DNA of 64,000 bases from Paenibacillus_AR sp051594765 (GCF_051594765.1 NZ_JBPPGJ010000012.1:127997-191996), one strand, 5' to 3'. Positions 1-9,020 are shown, numbered from the stretch's first letter. Numbers and translations are program-made. The notes: generated from the sequence alone by a model not told the origin.

Positions 1-339
1 GGCGGCCGCGATCTGGCCTAAGAGCTTAAGCTTCGGGGAAATGTTATACCGGTCATCGTAAGCGCCGACCAGCACGATAATGGTGCCTCCGATCAGCATC
101 CCCAGCATGACATTCAGATCATATTGCCCGATGGATAGGGCCATCACCAGATAAATAACAGCGAAAGCGATAAAAATCGCCAAACCGCCCATTTGTGGCA
201 TCGGCTTGGTATGTACGCTCCGGTGATTCGGCACGGAAATGGCGCCAACCCGGAACGCAAGCTTCTTCACAAGTGGTGTTGCCATGAAAGCGAGCGCGCA
301 CGCAGCGGCAAATCCGATGAGATAAATCCACCAATCCAT
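1..339 (-). CDS. tagO: UDP-GlcNAc:undecaprenyl-phosphate GlcNAc-1-P transferase, TagO/WecA type (partial)
   Basis: Only the N-terminal 113 codons are inside the window; the C-terminus runs off the left edge. The translation begins MDWWIYLIGFAAA, has several hydrophobic segments, and carries the family's cytoplasmic loop (NHRSVHTKPMPQMGG) and the metal-binding DD motif in GAYDDRYNISPKLK. Family knowledge: these polytopic membrane enzymes move GlcNAc-1-phosphate onto undecaprenyl phosphate, the first step of teichoic acid and related secondary wall polymers. The ATG at 339 is preceded by AAGGGG. Its own promoter lies at 385-414. Location beside csaB, and wecB elsewhere in the window, supports wall-polymer synthesis. 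TagO cannot be separated from other WecA-like members on this fragment. Confidence 0.85.
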   Translation of the reverse strand, partial: MDWWIYLIGFAAACALAFMATPLVKKLAFRVGAISVPNHRSVHTKPMPQMGGLAIFIAFAVIYLVMALSIGQYDLNVMLGMLIGGTIIVLVGAYDDRYNISPKLKLLGQIAAA

Positions 340-384
340 GGTTAAACTCTCAGCCCCTTAGTATCCATAAGTCCAACGCATCCC

Positions 385-414
385 ATTATACGACGAAGCC
401 TAAGGAAACACCAA
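385..414 (-). promoter_or_regulatory. Sigma-A promoter of the tagO-like gene
   Basis: On the minus strand a -35 TTGGTG (409-414) is followed after 18 bp by a perfect TATAAT (385-390), about 45 bp upstream of the start codon at 339. The rest of the 340-532 gap shows only a weak TTTCGT/ACGAAA inverted repeat just after csaB. Confidence 0.55.
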
Positions 415-532
415 CCGAATATTTCACCGATTTTATGCCGAAAACGCTGGTTTTCATCCGATTTTCAATGCTGCCGTACGAATTTCGTTTGGACGAAACC
501 GTTTGGCCGCTATTTTCGGGACCTGGCGTCAT

Positions 533-1648
533 TTAGGAACGCAGCAAAGCTGCGATTTGCTTCGCCGGACGGTGAGCTTCCTGCTTCAAGCGGTCAATCC
601 GCTCCCGTTTGATCTCCAGCCAATGGGGACGGCCGTCCAGCAGCCGAAGCGTTTCCTCCGCAACGGAGGCCGCATCATAAGATTCGGTGGATGCCGCCGC
701 TTTTAGGTCCAGACGCTGCAAAAATTGATCGATCTTCGGGTCGTACGACACGCCAAGCATCGGAACCTGCTGCGAAGCAGCGTAGATCAAGGAATGCAGA
801 CGCATGCCGATCAGCACGTCACAGGCAGCTACCTGGGCCAGCATATCCTGGGGATGCTCTGCCCCCTGCACCAATTCAACTTGCCCCGGAGCAGTCTCGG
901 CACCCATCTGTGCGATGATGTCCTTGGAAGCCTGCTCGTCCGACGGCAGATGAAAGGGCAGGAAACGTACCGTAACGTTACGGTCCGCCCGGATCCGGTT
1001 CAGCGTCTCGGCGATACCCCGAAGCTCGGAGCGGTCCTGGTTCCAATACCGGACCGAAACACCGATCACCGGAAGCTGCTGTTCCGATGAGCCTGGCTTA
1101 TGGCCTGCGTATTCCCTCAGAGGAAGCCCCATGACCGGGTCCGGGACCACCTCGACGTCCTTAGTGTATCCCATTTTGCGAAGAAGCTCTGCCGATTCCT
1201 GATCCCTCACCGAGACGTAAGCGCACTTCTTGAACGCAGAGACTATCGGACGGAAATACCGGGGATTCGCTACAGGCCCGATTCCCTGCGAATAAATGAA
1301 GGTTGGCTTGCGATGCCACTGCGCCAGCTTGATGATGGCCAAATAGTAAGGGATCGTCTTCCAGCTCGTCGTATCCTGAAGCAGGCTGCCTCCCCCGCTG
1401 ATCAGACCGTCGCTCTCCCGGATCGCCGACAGCACCTGGCCGGGCTTCATCCGGTGAACCGAGCGAACGCCGTACATCCGGGAGGTCAGCTCCGGATTCA
1501 CCGAGAGCACGATAGGCTCGATCGTGAGGCCCGCCGCGGCTCCTTCCGACTCGAGAGCGAGAAGGATGGATTGCAGCACAGCCTCATCCCCGCTGTTGCG
1601 GAATCCGTAGTAGCCGGAGATTACAATCTTTTTAACGGTCCTGACCAT
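533..1648 (-). CDS. csaB: Polysaccharide pyruvyl transferase CsaB
   Basis: 371 residues from the chosen ATG at 1648 (MVRTVKKIVISGYYGF). This start has GAGAGG at correct spacing; the ATG at 1657 would have the Shine-Dalgarno touching it. The glycine-rich N-terminus GYYGFRNSGDEAVL and the later GIGPVANP, GMRLHSLIYA and VSYDPKIDQF segments are typical of the PF04230 pyruvyltransferase family. Family knowledge: CsaB adds pyruvate ketals to the peptidoglycan-linked wall polymer, making the ligand for SLH domains. The start overlaps the end of the DUF5693 gene by 28 bp, so the two are co-transcribed. A three-SLH subtilase at 14.6-17.3 kb is a plausible client. Confidence 0.9.
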   Translation of the reverse strand: MVRTVKKIVISGYYGFRNSGDEAVLQSILLALESEGAAAGLTIEPIVLSVNPELTSRMYGVRSVHRMKPGQVLSAIRESDGLISGGGSLLQDTTSWKTIPYYLAIIKLAQWHRKPTFIYSQGIGPVANPRYFRPIVSAFKKCAYVSVRDQESAELLRKMGYTKDVEVVPDPVMGLPLREYAGHKPGSSEQQLPVIGVSVRYWNQDRSELRGIAETLNRIRADRNVTVRFLPFHLPSDEQASKDIIAQMGAETAPGQVELVQGAEHPQDMLAQVAACDVLIGMRLHSLIYAASQQVPMLGVSYDPKIDQFLQRLDLKAAASTESYDAASVAEETLRLLDGRPHWLEIKRERIDRLKQEAHRPAKQIAALLRS

Positions 1649-3702
1649 TGGTTCCATCCTCTCACGACAATTTGCCAGACACCGATCAGGATCAAGCCGA
1701 TTATGGCGCCGAAGCCCACGCCCAGCACCACCCGGATGAAGGAGATCCACAGCGGGGTATGCAGGTGGGTGAAGGTGCCCACGGCCGAGGCCTGTCCGAT
1801 GGCCCCAAGCAGCATGATATACAATCCGGCAGCGTATCTCCGGAAGGCCAGATAGGCCCCGAACACAAGAAGCGGGTGAGCGATCAGGAATTCCTTCGTC
1901 CGCGGACGAACACCCAGGGTGTTCTCCAGGAAGCTGCGGAACATCATCTCGAGGGGAGAAGCCGTTCCTTCATTTCCGGTACGGGAGAGGTAATACATGC
2001 CGACGGCACCGATCACCGCTACGCAGATGACCCACAGCACGCTGATCTTCGCATTCAGGATCTGCCGGACCTTGGCGGCCATGGCAGGCCAAGACAGATC
2101 TTCGCTGAAGATGACCAGATAGACGGCCGCCAGTAAAATCGGCATATAAGCCAGAAGCTTGACGCCGGTGAACTGCTCGATCTGGAACATATACAACGGA
2201 TCATGCTGAAGCGTCACGACCAGAATCATGCCCAGCGAGGAAACGGCCGTAATGCCCAGCAGCATCCCAATGGCTTTCCACGCCGAACCCGATGCCGCAC
2301 CGGCATCCATCCGGCGGCGGAAGTACCGCATCGCTACGATTAAGCCCAATGCCGATGCGCAGATAGTCCCTCCTAGGGAGAGCAGCTTCTCCACCAGCGA
2401 CGGAGCGACAACGAACAACGCGCCGCCTCCTGCGAACCCCAGAAGGGATACCGCTAAGGACAAGCCGGGTACGAAGTAAGAAATCGTCAGCGCGATCAAC
2501 GCGATGGAGCCGATATAGGCGAACGGACGAACCAGCTTGGCAGCACTGGAATGGGAGAAGGTAAATGCATGGGACTTGCCCACCGAGAACCCGGCATCCT
2601 TCAGCTGCTCGATAGTGCCGTTATGGCCGTCGATACCGGTCAGCGTCTTGTAGAGCGGCTCCAACGGGTCGGTGTAGACCCCCCGGTCCGGATTCCGGCT
2701 TGCCTTGGCGTTCAGGAACAGCATCCGGATGTTCCGGTCCTTCACGGCCAGCACCATCCGGTCGCTCAGGTCGCGGATTCGGCCTTCCAGCTGCTCCTCC
2801 GGAACCATCTCCGAGAGCTTGTCCGAATCCCGCTCCGCGATGGAATGCAGACGGACGACGTTATAATCCAGCTCCTTGGCCAGAAGAGTCATCCCTTTTT
2901 GCGGGGTCTTCAGGCTGACGGGCTCGATAATCGCCACCGCCATACCGTACTTCTTCAGCAAGTCGGCCATGACGGGAATATTCTTCTTCATTGCAGCCAT
3001 GCTGGTGCTATAGCCCGGAATGGACTCACCGTCGATGATTACCGACTGCACCTTGTAGTCCGACAGCTGCTTCAGGGTTTCGTTCATCTCCTGCTCGGTG
3101 AACGCCTTGCGGTTGCCCAGCCGGATGACGATCTCGAAGCCCTTGTCCCGAAGGGTCTTCAAGGCCACCGGATCCGCCGGCAGCGGCTTCATGGATGCGT
3201 CTTCCAGCGGAAGGTCCAGAATAAGACCGGGCTGTCCCTTATAGTTCCAAGCCCGCATCTTCACACCCAGCCGGTTGAAGGTTCGCTCGATCATCTCTTG
3301 GATGGCCGCCTGCGAGCCGGCTTCCGTAAACAGAATATACGTCTGATTCCCTTCCGCCGATGCCGGCGTCTGGGTCAAGGCCGTCGCATCATGAGAGTTG
3401 TACAGCTCAATCCGGCGGGCCAGCTTCAGCTCGTTCAGCGTACTTTCGTAGACGGCCAAGGAGCCGATGCCGGCTTGCTTCATCTTTTTCAGCTGCTCCT
3501 CCGCAAATCCGCGTGGATTCGGCTTCGTATCCGCAATCTCCAAGAGATCCCGGTAATCGAAAACGAACTCCACCCGTTTGGACGTGCTTTCCGTTTTGTA
3601 GCGGTCTCCCGCTATCGGAAGCGCCAGCAGCAGAGAGCCGATGACCACCCACCATAGAAGCTTGCGCCAAGTGTCATTTACGCGACGGTACCTCGAACCC
3701 AT
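1621..3702 (-). CDS. DUF5693 family multi-pass membrane protein
   Basis: 693 residues. One N-terminal membrane helix (about residues 14-30) is followed by a long extracytoplasmic region (about 30-390) and then many hydrophobic helices in the C-terminal 300 residues. It resembles the DUF5693 proteins that sit beside csaB in Paenibacillus and relatives. The extracytoplasmic part contains alternating beta/alpha-like stretches with DG and polar motifs, but I recognise no catalytic site. The tail overlaps csaB, so a role in export or assembly of the pyruvylated wall polymer is likely by context only. The start ATG at 3702 follows GAGGTGGAG. Confidence 0.75.
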   Translation of the reverse strand: MGSRYRRVNDTWRKLLWWVVIGSLLLALPIAGDRYKTESTSKRVEFVFDYRDLLEIADTKPNPRGFAEEQLKKMKQAGIGSLAVYESTLNELKLARRIELYNSHDATALTQTPASAEGNQTYILFTEAGSQAAIQEMIERTFNRLGVKMRAWNYKGQPGLILDLPLEDASMKPLPADPVALKTLRDKGFEIVIRLGNRKAFTEQEMNETLKQLSDYKVQSVIIDGESIPGYSTSMAAMKKNIPVMADLLKKYGMAVAIIEPVSLKTPQKGMTLLAKELDYNVVRLHSIAERDSDKLSEMVPEEQLEGRIRDLSDRMVLAVKDRNIRMLFLNAKASRNPDRGVYTDPLEPLYKTLTGIDGHNGTIEQLKDAGFSVGKSHAFTFSHSSAAKLVRPFAYIGSIALIALTISYFVPGLSLAVSLLGFAGGGALFVVAPSLVEKLLSLGGTICASALGLIVAMRYFRRRMDAGAASGSAWKAIGMLLGITAVSSLGMILVVTLQHDPLYMFQIEQFTGVKLLAYMPILLAAVYLVIFSEDLSWPAMAAKVRQILNAKISVLWVICVAVIGAVGMYYLSRTGNEGTASPLEMMFRSFLENTLGVRPRTKEFLIAHPLLVFGAYLAFRRYAAGLYIMLLGAIGQASAVGTFTHLHTPLWISFIRVVLGVGFGAIIGLILIGVWQIVVRGWNQWSGPLKRL

Positions 3703-3795
3703 TACTCCACCTCATTTATTCATTCTTCCCGTTTCCACAAGGATAAACGCCTAACGACGATCATCGAAGCCACCATGAAGCGATATGAACAAGGC

Positions 3796-3823
3796 GGATA
3801 GGCGAGCCGAAGCCCGCCTATCC
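3796..3823 (-). terminator. Hairpin with CTTCGG tetraloop after pgcA
   Basis: A 9-bp perfect stem (GGATAGGCG/CGCCTATCC) is closed by a CTTCGG loop. It lies about 20 bp after the pgcA stop. The U-tract on the minus strand is poor (CCTTGTT), so it may be a weak terminator or an mRNA 3' stabiliser. Confidence 0.55.
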
Positions 3824-3845
3824 CCCAACCTATATAAATAAACAC

Positions 3846-5546
3846 TCAGCCGTCTACCCGCTGCATGACCGCTTGTACAAGAGCGGACAGCTGGGCGGCG
3901 GATTCTTCGCCGGTTTTGCCGCATACGGCAAAGTAAATCTTGATCTTCGGCTCCGTCCCGGAAGGGCGGAGGCAGAACCAGGAGTTGTCCTCGAGCACAT
4001 ACTTCAGCACATTCTCCCTAGGCAGTCCGTCAATTCCTTGGGAATAATCCAGCACCTGGGCTACGCGTGCGCCGTTGATCTCCGCCGGCGGATTGGAGCG
4101 CCAATCGGCCATAATCCCTTGGATCTGTTCGACTCCGTCCTTGCCCTTCATGGTGCGGGACTCCAGCTTTTCGAGGAAATAGCCATGCTGGCGGTACAGC
4201 TTCTGCAGCACGTCGTACAGGCTGAGCCCTTTGCTCTTGTAGTATGCGCAGGCCTCGGCAATCAGCATGGAAGCGACCACCGCATCCTTGTCGCGGGCGT
4301 AGTTGCCGGCCAGGTAGCCGTAGCTTTCCTCATAGCCGAACAGGAAGGTGTGTCCGCCACGCTCGTCGAACTGGGTCATCTTCTCGCCGATGTATTTGAA
4401 GCCGGTCAGCGTGTTCATTACCTCGGCTCCGTAAGAACGGGCAATCACCGCCCCCATCTCGCTGGTGACGATGGTCTTCACGACAACGCCGTCGTTCGGC
4501 AGGCCGCCTTTTTCCTTCATGCTGTTGAGCAGGTAGTCCACCATGATGGCACCGGATTGGTTCCCGGTCATGATGAAGTATTCACCGGCGGAATCCTTCA
4601 CCACCGCGCCCATCCGGTCGCAGTCCGGGTCAGTGCCGATAATCAGATCCGCATCCACCTTGCGCGCCAGCTCCAACGCCAGCTTGAACGCGTCGCGCTC
4701 CTCCGGGTTCGGGGACTTCACCGTGCTGAAGTTGGCGTCCGGAAGCTCCTGCTCCGCCACGACATGCACCTGGGTGAATCCTACCCGGGACAAGGCTTCG
4801 CGCACCGACAGATTGCCCGCGCCGTGCAGCGGGGTATAGACGATCTGCAGCTTCTCGCTCATGGCCTTGACGATATCCGGATTCTGGCTGACGGCCGCTA
4901 CCGCAGTCAGGAAGGCATCGTCCACCTCTCGGCCGATCCACTTCAGGAGCCCGGCGCTCTCAGCCTGGCTGCGCTCCACGCGGCGGATCTGGTCGAAGGT
5001 GACGTCCCGGATCTCGGCGATCACCTTGTCCGCCATATCGGGAACCAGCTGGCCGCCGTCCGGACCGTATACTTTATAACCGTTATATTCAGGAGGGTTA
5101 TGGCTGGCCGTAATCACGACGCCGGCCGATGCCTTCAGATGACGTACGGCAAAGGAAAGCTCCGGGGTTGTCCGCAGCGACTCAAACACATAAGCCGTGA
5201 TGCCGTTCCCCGCCAGAACCAACGCGGTCTCCAGCGCAAATTCCGGCGATTGGTTCCGGGAATCGTAAGCGATCGCGACGGAACGAGGCTCCGGAAGCTC
5301 CTTCAGAAGGAATTGGGCCAAGCCTTGGGTGGCACGTCCCACCGTATAAGCGTTCATCCGGTTGGTCCCGGCGCCGATGACGCCGCGAAGTCCGCCCGTA
5401 CCGAACTCCAGGTCCCGGAAGAACCGGTCTTCGATTTCCTTCTCATTGCCTTCCAGAGCGCGCAGCTCCGCTTTCGTGGCTTCGTCGATGCCCGCATCCT
5501 GCAGCCAGGCGCGGTACTGGGCTTCCACTTTTGCTTCCAACGTCAT
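3846..5546 (-). CDS. pgcA: Phospho-sugar mutase (phosphoglucomutase/phosphomannomutase)
   Basis: 566 residues from the ATG at 5546, preceded by an ideal GAGGAGG; the in-frame upstream extension has no such site. Catalytic phosphoserine loop TASHNPPEYNGYK (Ser148), metal loop DPDCDRMG, sugar-binding GYEESYGYL and phosphate-binding RPSGTEPKIKIY are all present in family order. It interconverts hexose-1- and hexose-6-phosphates, feeding UDP-glucose and wall or glycolipid synthesis. Length matches the long Firmicute PgcA/YhxB type. It is transcribed as its own unit between the DUF5693/csaB pair and fabZ. Exact preference (glucose or mannose) cannot be read from sequence. Confidence 0.92.
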   Translation of the reverse strand: MTLEAKVEAQYRAWLQDAGIDEATKAELRALEGNEKEIEDRFFRDLEFGTGGLRGVIGAGTNRMNAYTVGRATQGLAQFLLKELPEPRSVAIAYDSRNQSPEFALETALVLAGNGITAYVFESLRTTPELSFAVRHLKASAGVVITASHNPPEYNGYKVYGPDGGQLVPDMADKVIAEIRDVTFDQIRRVERSQAESAGLLKWIGREVDDAFLTAVAAVSQNPDIVKAMSEKLQIVYTPLHGAGNLSVREALSRVGFTQVHVVAEQELPDANFSTVKSPNPEERDAFKLALELARKVDADLIIGTDPDCDRMGAVVKDSAGEYFIMTGNQSGAIMVDYLLNSMKEKGGLPNDGVVVKTIVTSEMGAVIARSYGAEVMNTLTGFKYIGEKMTQFDERGGHTFLFGYEESYGYLAGNYARDKDAVVASMLIAEACAYYKSKGLSLYDVLQKLYRQHGYFLEKLESRTMKGKDGVEQIQGIMADWRSNPPAEINGARVAQVLDYSQGIDGLPRENVLKYVLEDNSWFCLRPSGTEPKIKIYFAVCGKTGEESAAQLSALVQAVMQRVDG

Positions 5547-5663
5547 AGATAAGCTCCTCCTCAAGGGTTCTTTGTCTGCCCCCAATCATACCTGGTCATG
5601 CTGCGAAGGAATCCGTCCGTCTGGGGGTGGTTCTCTATGTCAGTATGGTATGTGAGTCCGAAT

Positions 5664-6107
5664 TCAGGATTGGCCCTTCGGGTCCGTCAAGGCGAACATG
5701 ATCTCGCCCTCCGCCACCACTTTGCCGTCCACCTTGGCGACCGCTTGGCCTTTGCCGACGATGCCCTTCATCCGGGTGATCTCCACTTCAAGGTGAAGCG
5801 TGTCCCCAGGATACACCTGCCCGCGGAACCGGAGCTCGTTGATGCCGGCGAACATGGCCAGCTTGCCGCGGTGTTCCTCGCACATGAGAATGGAGACGGC
5901 CCCGACCTGCGCCAGCGCTTCAATGATCAGGACTCCCGGCATGACCGGGAAGCCCGGGAAGTGCCCTGCGAAGTGGGGCTCGTTCATCGTGACGTTCTTG
6001 GTGCCTACGGCCCGTTTGCCGGGCTCTACCTCCAGAATGCGATCGATCAGAAGAAACGGGTAGCGGTGGGGAATGATCTCTTGAATTTGCTTGATGTCCA
6101 GCATCAT
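5664..6107 (-). CDS. fabZ: 3-hydroxyacyl-ACP dehydratase FabZ
   Basis: 147 residues. The hot-dog fold signature is clear: PHRYPFLLIDR near the N-terminus, and the active-site block HFAGHFPGFPVMPGVLIIEA with catalytic His49 and Glu63. FabZ dehydrates 3-hydroxyacyl-ACP in type II fatty acid elongation in the cytoplasm. AAGGAG lies in front of two adjacent ATGs (6107 and 6104); either may be used. It stands next to pgsA, a phospholipid gene, but a 133-bp gap with an inverted repeat separates them. Length is standard. Confidence 0.95.
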   Translation of the reverse strand: MMLDIKQIQEIIPHRYPFLLIDRILEVEPGKRAVGTKNVTMNEPHFAGHFPGFPVMPGVLIIEALAQVGAVSILMCEEHRGKLAMFAGINELRFRGQVYPGDTLHLEVEITRMKGIVGKGQAVAKVDGKVVAEGEIMFALTDPKGQS

Positions 6108-6173
6108 CTTTTGCTCCTTCTCTTACGGGGAATTGTATAAATTGCTGCCCGGGTACTTACACTAGAGAATGTC

Positions 6174-6198
6174 CCTTCAGTATCTGCAGTATTGAAGG
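6174..6198. repeat. Imperfect inverted repeat between pgsA and fabZ
   Basis: CCTTCAGTA and TATTGAAGG form a 9-bp stem with one G.U (plus-strand RNA) or A.C (minus-strand RNA) position around a 7-nt loop containing CTGCAG. There is no U-tract, so it is not a convincing terminator. It could be an operator upstream of fabZ; it does not look like a FapR site. The remaining part of the 6108-6240 gap holds nothing I can identify. Confidence 0.4.
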
Positions 6199-6240
6199 TT
6201 GATATAGGAGAGCATATTTCCAAGCCTGCCGCATGCGCGC

Positions 6241-6780
6241 TTAGAAATGTGCTCTTTTCCTGTTGGCGTCGGGTCCGATCTCATTGATTTTGCGGAACGA
6301 AATGATATAGAACAGGGAAGTCAGGAATGCAAAGCCGATCACCGACCACAGATAAGGAATGGCATAAGGCAGATCGAATACGATGAGCAGAATGGCCAGA
6401 TAGAACAGGACGGTCGTCAGCTTCCCCAACGTATTGGCCGGTACGGTCTTCTTTCCCCGCAGATGGAAGTAAAGCGACCCCATAATCATACCCGCATCCC
6501 TTAGGAAAAACGCCGCTGCCGCCGCCCACGGAATCATCTCCGACAGCAGGAGCGACAGGATCACCGTGATCAGCATGAGCTTATCCGCCAGCGGGTCCAG
6601 CATGGAGCCTAGCTCCGTCACCAGCCCGCGGGTCCGGGCAATGTACCCGTCCAGCACGTCCGTCACGCCTGCCAGGACCAGGATGGCAAAGGCCAGCGTC
6701 AAGTTCCCGCTCTTAAAGACCCAAGCATAAACCGGAATTAAGACAAACCGCAGGATCGTCAGCATATTCGGAAGGTTCAC
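6241..6780 (-). CDS. pgsA: CDP-diacylglycerol--glycerol-3-phosphate 3-phosphatidyltransferase
   Basis: 179 residues from a GTG at 6780 (V/M-NLPNMLTILRF), matching the usual PgsA start and preceded by GGAG and GAGG. A longer GTG start at 6810 lacks a good site. The CDP-alcohol phosphotransferase motif D-x2-DG-x2-AR-x8-G-x3-D-x3-D is complete in DVLDGYIART...GSMLDPLADK. Several membrane helices follow. The enzyme makes phosphatidylglycerol phosphate, committing CDP-diacylglycerol to phosphatidylglycerol and cardiolipin. A strong terminator at 6838-6863 separates it from the flagellar genes upstream. Confidence 0.92.
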   Translation of the reverse strand: MNLPNMLTILRFVLIPVYAWVFKSGNLTLAFAILVLAGVTDVLDGYIARTRGLVTELGSMLDPLADKLMLITVILSLLLSEMIPWAAAAAFFLRDAGMIMGSLYFHLRGKKTVPANTLGKLTTVLFYLAILLIVFDLPYAIPYLWSVIGFAFLTSLFYIISFRKINEIGPDANRKRAHF

Positions 6781-6837
6781 TCGGCCTCGCTCCTTCCCAT
6801 ATCGTTCCACATCCCTACATTATACCGTTGTCAGGGC

Positions 6838-6863
6838 AAAAATAAAACTCCCCGAAGGGAGTT
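6838..6863 (-). terminator. Rho-independent terminator after the EpuA-like gene
   Basis: AACTCCC/GGGAGTT stem with a TTCG loop followed on the minus strand by TTTTATTTTT. It ends the flhO-flhP-EpuA transcript. Confidence 0.85.
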
Positions 6864-6895
6864 CATCGTTATTAATCGTGAAGGGGAACCATCCG

Positions 6896-7135
6896 TCAGG
6901 TGTCCGAAAACACCAGATCGAACATATGCTTCCAAGTCTCCAAGTCCCAGATGTCGGACATCGGGCGGTCACCGAGAACCGAGTAGCCGGCTGCCATCCC
7001 GATAAAAAGGGCCAAGACGCATACCGCCGGGATGATCAGGTGCCGCAGCACCGGCCACACGTATCGGGGCCACCAGCGCCGCCAGGCCAAGGGCTTCCGC
7101 TTGTCGGACTTGGGTGCATTCGTTTGCATCGCCAT
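6896..7135 (-). CDS. EpuA-family small membrane protein (often mislabelled RNA polymerase subunit beta)
   Basis: 79 residues: a basic, Trp/Arg-rich N-terminal tail (about 1-30), a single membrane helix (about 32-52), and a short C-terminus with G-Y-S-V-L-G-D and W-D-L-E-T-W-K-H-M. This layout fits the PF11772 (EpuA) family, which databases often call DNA-directed RNA polymerase subunit beta; nothing in it resembles a polymerase. Start ATG 7135, with a second ATG two codons on, behind AGGGAGAG. It is the last gene of the flhO-flhP transcript, 16 bp after flhP. Function is unknown; the assignment is by pattern and context. Confidence 0.6.
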   Translation of the reverse strand: MAMQTNAPKSDKRKPLAWRRWWPRYVWPVLRHLIIPAVCVLALFIGMAAGYSVLGDRPMSDIWDLETWKHMFDLVFSDT

Positions 7136-7151
7136 ATCAGGATTCTCTCCC

Positions 7152-8024
7152 TTACGTGCGGAGATTGTTGGCCAGGTTCATCATCGTGTCCGACGAGGAA
7201 AGCGCCCGCGAGCTCAGCTGGAAGCCCCGCTGGACCATCAAGAGCTCCGTCATCTCATCCGCCAGGTCGACGTTGGACTGCTCCAGGAAGCCCTGCCGCA
7301 CCTTGATCGGCTGCTCCAGAGCCGACCCCGCTCCGACCGGCTGCACCACATTGTTGATCTCCTGCGGCGTGGCCGCTACGCCGGCGGGAATGGTGTACAT
7401 GTTATCGCCCACCTGCTGCATGAATTGGGGGCGCAGCACGCGTACGATCCCCAGCTGCCCACGGTAGAGGGAGCCGGCCTCCGGCACGGCGCCATTATAG
7501 GCATAGACACGGCCGTCGTCAGTCACCGACAGCTTGTACCCGCTGGGGACGGAAATGGGGTTGTCCGCCGCATCAAGCACCAGATGGCCGTCCTTCGTGG
7601 ACAGATAGACATTGTCCGGATCATTCTCTACGCGGGTCAGCTGGAAGGAGCCGTCCCGGGTATAGAGCGTGTTGTTCGCAGGCTGGTTCGGATCGCCGTT
7701 GGCCACCCGGATTTTGAACAGCCCGTTGCCCTCCAACGCCAGGTCCTCCGCGTTCCCCGTATCCTTCAGGGTGCCTTGGGCAAAGTTGGTGGTCATCTGG
7801 GACAGCTTGGCTCCCCAGCCTTGGTTGAAACCCAGGGGAGACAGCCGCCCTTCGCGCTGAAAGCCCTGGGGCTGCTGGCGCATGTTGGTCAGGATGTCCT
7901 CGAAGGTGGCTTCCCTGCGCTTGTAGCCCACCGTATTAACGTTCGCCATATTATTAGCCATTATGTCCAGCTTCTGCTGCAAACCATTCATGGACACCAT
8001 GGAGTTAATCATGGAGTGGTTCAT
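7152..8024 (-). CDS. flhP: Flagellar hook-basal body protein FlhP (FlgG/FlgF family)
   Basis: 290 residues. The N-terminal rod signature MANNMANVNTVGYKRREATFEDIL and the C-terminal LEQSNVDLADEMTELLMVQRGFQLSSRAL form the paired helices typical of FlgG-like axial proteins; the central part is beta-rich. FlhP is one of two rod/hook-like proteins encoded next to mbl in Bacilli and is needed for distal rod and hook assembly. Start ATG 8024 has AAGGGAGG. It follows flhO with a 16-bp gap and shares the sigma-D promoter at 9021-9048. Confidence 0.9.
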   Translation of the reverse strand: MNHSMINSMVSMNGLQQKLDIMANNMANVNTVGYKRREATFEDILTNMRQQPQGFQREGRLSPLGFNQGWGAKLSQMTTNFAQGTLKDTGNAEDLALEGNGLFKIRVANGDPNQPANNTLYTRDGSFQLTRVENDPDNVYLSTKDGHLVLDAADNPISVPSGYKLSVTDDGRVYAYNGAVPEAGSLYRGQLGIVRVLRPQFMQQVGDNMYTIPAGVAATPQEINNVVQPVGAGSALEQPIKVRQGFLEQSNVDLADEMTELLMVQRGFQLSSRALSSSDTMMNLANNLRT

Positions 8025-8040
8025 GCCGGGTCCTCCCTTC

Positions 8041-8952
8041 TTATACTCTTCCTACTTCGTTGACGGCCTTCTCCAGGCTCTTGTCGTAGAACTGGACCAT
8101 CTTTTGGTTCGTCTCGTACGCCCGCAGCGCCGCCATCATATCGATCATCGATTGGGTCGGGTCCACATTGGACCGCTCGATGTAGCCTTGATGCACTTGG
8201 ACTTCCTCGTTCATCACCGCCGGAGTGACCGTAGCGGCGTCCTCTTCATTGAGCCGGTATACCCCGTTGCCTTCCCGGATCATCCGGTTCGGATTCTCCA
8301 CCCGGGAGATCAAGAGCGTCACCGGATTCCCGCCTGCGTCCAGCAGCGGCTGGCCATTCACGGCATCCAGGAAGGTACCGTTCTGCAGGATCTTCACGTT
8401 GGCGATCATCTGGCCGTTGGCGTCCCGGAGCAGGATCGGCTGTCCGTTCGTGTCTAACACCTTGTAGCCCTCGGGGGTGATGAGCTGGCCCTCCACATTC
8501 ACCGTCAGCTTCCCGTTCCGGGAGTAGCGCTCTTCTCCCTGCTCGTTCTGCACCGTGATGAACGCTTGGGGCTGGAAGATCCGCTCCCCCTCCGGCGTGA
8601 CGTACTTACCCGACTTATCGAAGGGCGGCAGAGCTTGTCCGGTCACATCGGTCACGATATTGGACACGATCGCCACATCCAGCGGGCTCTTGGTCTCCTG
8701 CAGGTCTCCCTGCAGATAGATCGAGAGATCTTCCTCCGCCAATACGCCGGTATTCAGCTTGCCGATGTTCTTCACCACGCCCGGAGCGCCCGCACCCAAG
8801 GCGGAGATCAGCATCTCGGGAAACGAACGGGACACGGCGCTTCCCTGCTTGAAGCCCGGCGTATTCAGATTCGATATATTGTTGGTGATCGTATCATGCT
8901 TACGCTGCTGCGTGATCATGCCGGCTGCGGCCGTGTATAAGCCCCTTAACAT
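8041..8952 (-). CDS. flhO: Flagellar hook-basal body protein FlhO (FlgG/FlgF family)
   Basis: 303 residues, beginning MLRGLYTAAAGMITQQRKHDTITNNISNL, the standard rod-protein helix with the N-N-I-S-N-L-N-T-P-G motif, and ending in YIERSNVDPTQSMIDMMAALRAYETNQKMV. A beta-rich central domain contains repeated GYKVLDTNGQP-type strands. Secreted through the flagellar type III apparatus into the rod. Start ATG 8952 has AAGGGG. It is the first gene of the flhO-flhP-EpuA operon directly after mbl. Confidence 0.9.
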   Translation of the reverse strand: MLRGLYTAAAGMITQQRKHDTITNNISNLNTPGFKQGSAVSRSFPEMLISALGAGAPGVVKNIGKLNTGVLAEEDLSIYLQGDLQETKSPLDVAIVSNIVTDVTGQALPPFDKSGKYVTPEGERIFQPQAFITVQNEQGEERYSRNGKLTVNVEGQLITPEGYKVLDTNGQPILLRDANGQMIANVKILQNGTFLDAVNGQPLLDAGGNPVTLLISRVENPNRMIREGNGVYRLNEEDAATVTPAVMNEEVQVHQGYIERSNVDPTQSMIDMMAALRAYETNQKMVQFYDKSLEKAVNEVGRV

Positions 8953-9020
8953 GTCCGTGATGCCCCTTCCGCGCTTGAACTGGCGGACCGTCCCTTCCGG
9001 GCGGCCGCACGCTATTCTTT

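Noticed and set aside
3873..5552. Plus-strand open frame of 559 codons opposite pgcA
   Set aside because: It mirrors a clearly conserved gene; long antisense frames are expected at this GC content, and it shows no domain or ribosome site.
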